Assembly: GCA_964225175.1 (NCBI GenBank)
Contig: CAXQNK010000110.1
Coordinates: 1 to 6,211 of the forward strand
Length of the DNA: 6,211 bases
Source of the DNA: WTJD01 sp964225175
GTDB taxonomy: Bacteria; Pseudomonadota; Gammaproteobacteria; Xanthomonadales; SZUA-36
Direction of reading: 5' to 3'
Shown here: piece after piece, positions 5,657 to 6,211 of the stretch
Layout: every line of letters begins with the position of its first letter
Position numbering within the stretch: the stretch's first letter is position 1
The notes under the pieces: generated by a model
The model's input: only the letters and a program-made list of their open reading frames with translations
Told to the model about the DNA's origin: nothing
The model's database searches: none
Translations under genes and position numbers: made by a program

Positions 5657-6211
5657 TCAGGCTGGCCTGCGCCATAATCGGCGCAGTCGCGGATATTTCC
5701 CGAGTCGTTTCAGAAGCGTTCTGAGTAGGGAGATCAGTGGCGAGAGGGGCTGCAGCAGCGGCCAGTAGTGCGCGCGAATCACTGCATACTCCCGCAACAG
5801 CAATCGATGCTCAAGGTCGCTGACACCCCCCGGATAAAATTTCGCGACTTCCAATTCTTCAATTGAGACCGTTGCGCCATCTTTCAGCAAGCGGGCGACC
5901 AATTCGTAGTCCGCGGCGATGACATAGCGTGTGTCATAGGGAGATTCAGGGATTGCTGAGCGGCGAAAAAAAATCGCAGGATGTCCGGTGGGCATGCAGT
6001 ACCAGGCCCAGTTTGGACCTCGGGCGGCAATCCTGAGCGGGCTGTCCGGGTGATGCATGTCCCGGCACTCACACCAGAACATGTCGGCTTCGCGGGCATT
6101 GATCATGGCGAGGAATTGCTGGGCCGTGAACTGCTCGCTGAGTTCATCGCCAGCATTGAGAAACAGCACATATTTACCCCGCGCAAGGCGAGTGCCCTTA
6201 TTCATCGCGTC
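5657..6211 (-). CDS. family 2 glycosyltransferase, 5'-partial
   Basis: The frame is open to the window edge and begins inside the conserved DAMNKG motif, so the N-terminal nucleotide-binding part lies beyond the window; the ATG at 6205 is an internal methionine. The visible 184 residues include GKYVLFLNAGDEL (12-24), where the GD is the place of the metal-binding acidic motif of GT-A enzymes, GHPAIFFRR (76-84), and YDTRYVIAADYEL (92-104), whose Asp is the usual position of the acceptor-activating base. This pattern is typical of WcaE-like GT2 enzymes that transfer sugars from nucleotide-sugars during exopolysaccharide or lipopolysaccharide synthesis. After a GGVS segment there is a basic C-terminal tail (LLKRLGKYPRLRRLWRR) that may lie against the membrane. 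Substrate cannot be predicted. It points toward the Popeye-like gene, but the 400-bp gap argues against a tight operon. Confidence 0.9.
   Translation of the reverse strand, partial: DAMNKGTRLARGKYVLFLNAGDELSEQFTAQQFLAMINAREADMFWCECRDMHHPDSPLRIAARGPNWAWYCMPTGHPAIFFRRSAIPESPYDTRYVIAADYELVARLLKDGATVSIEELEVAKFYPGGVSDLEHRLLLREYAVIRAHYWPLLQPLSPLISLLRTLLKRLGKYPRLRRLWRRPA
5667..5686 (-). repeat. perfect 7-bp inverted repeat at the end of the glycosyltransferase gene
   Basis: CTGCGCC (5667-5673) and GGCGCAG (5680-5686) can form a GC-rich hairpin with a 6-base loop. It lies in the last codons of the glycosyltransferase, ending 7 bases before its stop codon. There is no T run after it on the minus strand, so it is not a standard intrinsic terminator; it could slow RNA decay or be coincidental. 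Confidence 0.35.

Overview
The window looks like a piece of a gammaproteobacterial chromosome of fairly high GC. The evidence is the gene content: a birA, SPOR-protein, tRNA-Thr(UGU) order that resembles the conserved birA ... tRNA ... tuf neighbourhood of Gammaproteobacteria, plus a glycerol-3-phosphate acyltransferase of the PlsY type. The family is not certain from sequence alone; an aquatic or marine lineage is only a guess.

Positions 1-3771 (plus strand) form a housekeeping block. A DAK2/FakA-like domain fused to a DegV/FakB-like fatty-acid-binding domain (5' end outside the window) is followed after 4 bp by plsY, and after a further 13 bp by birA. FakA/FakB proteins make acyl-phosphate from free fatty acids and PlsY consumes acyl-phosphate, so the first two genes read as a short pathway for putting exogenous or recycled fatty acids into phospholipid. 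BirA supplies biotinylated acetyl-CoA carboxylase, the entry point of fatty acid synthesis, so the three genes share a lipid theme. A membrane-anchored SPOR-like protein follows. The coaX gene often seen between birA and this SPOR protein is not here. A tRNA-Thr with its own promoter ends the block.

Positions 3772-6211 are different: all recognisable coding is on the minus strand and it looks accessory and partly decayed. From right to left (the direction of transcription) there is a 5'-truncated family 2 glycosyltransferase, about 230 bp without a convincing gene, a short open frame that looks like the C-terminal remnant of a longer protein, a Popeye-like membrane protein with a cyclic-nucleotide-binding fold, and then a TPR-like reading frame broken by three in-frame stops that runs to just beside the tRNA. 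The tRNA-Tyr/Gly/Thr-tuf cluster usually found beyond this tRNA-Thr does not follow, so the tRNA marks a junction between conserved and rearranged or acquired DNA.

The two points most worth following are the Fak fusion next to plsY and the bacterial Popeye-like protein whose phosphate-binding cassette lacks the usual arginine. No CRISPR array, insertion sequence or complete mobile element was seen.
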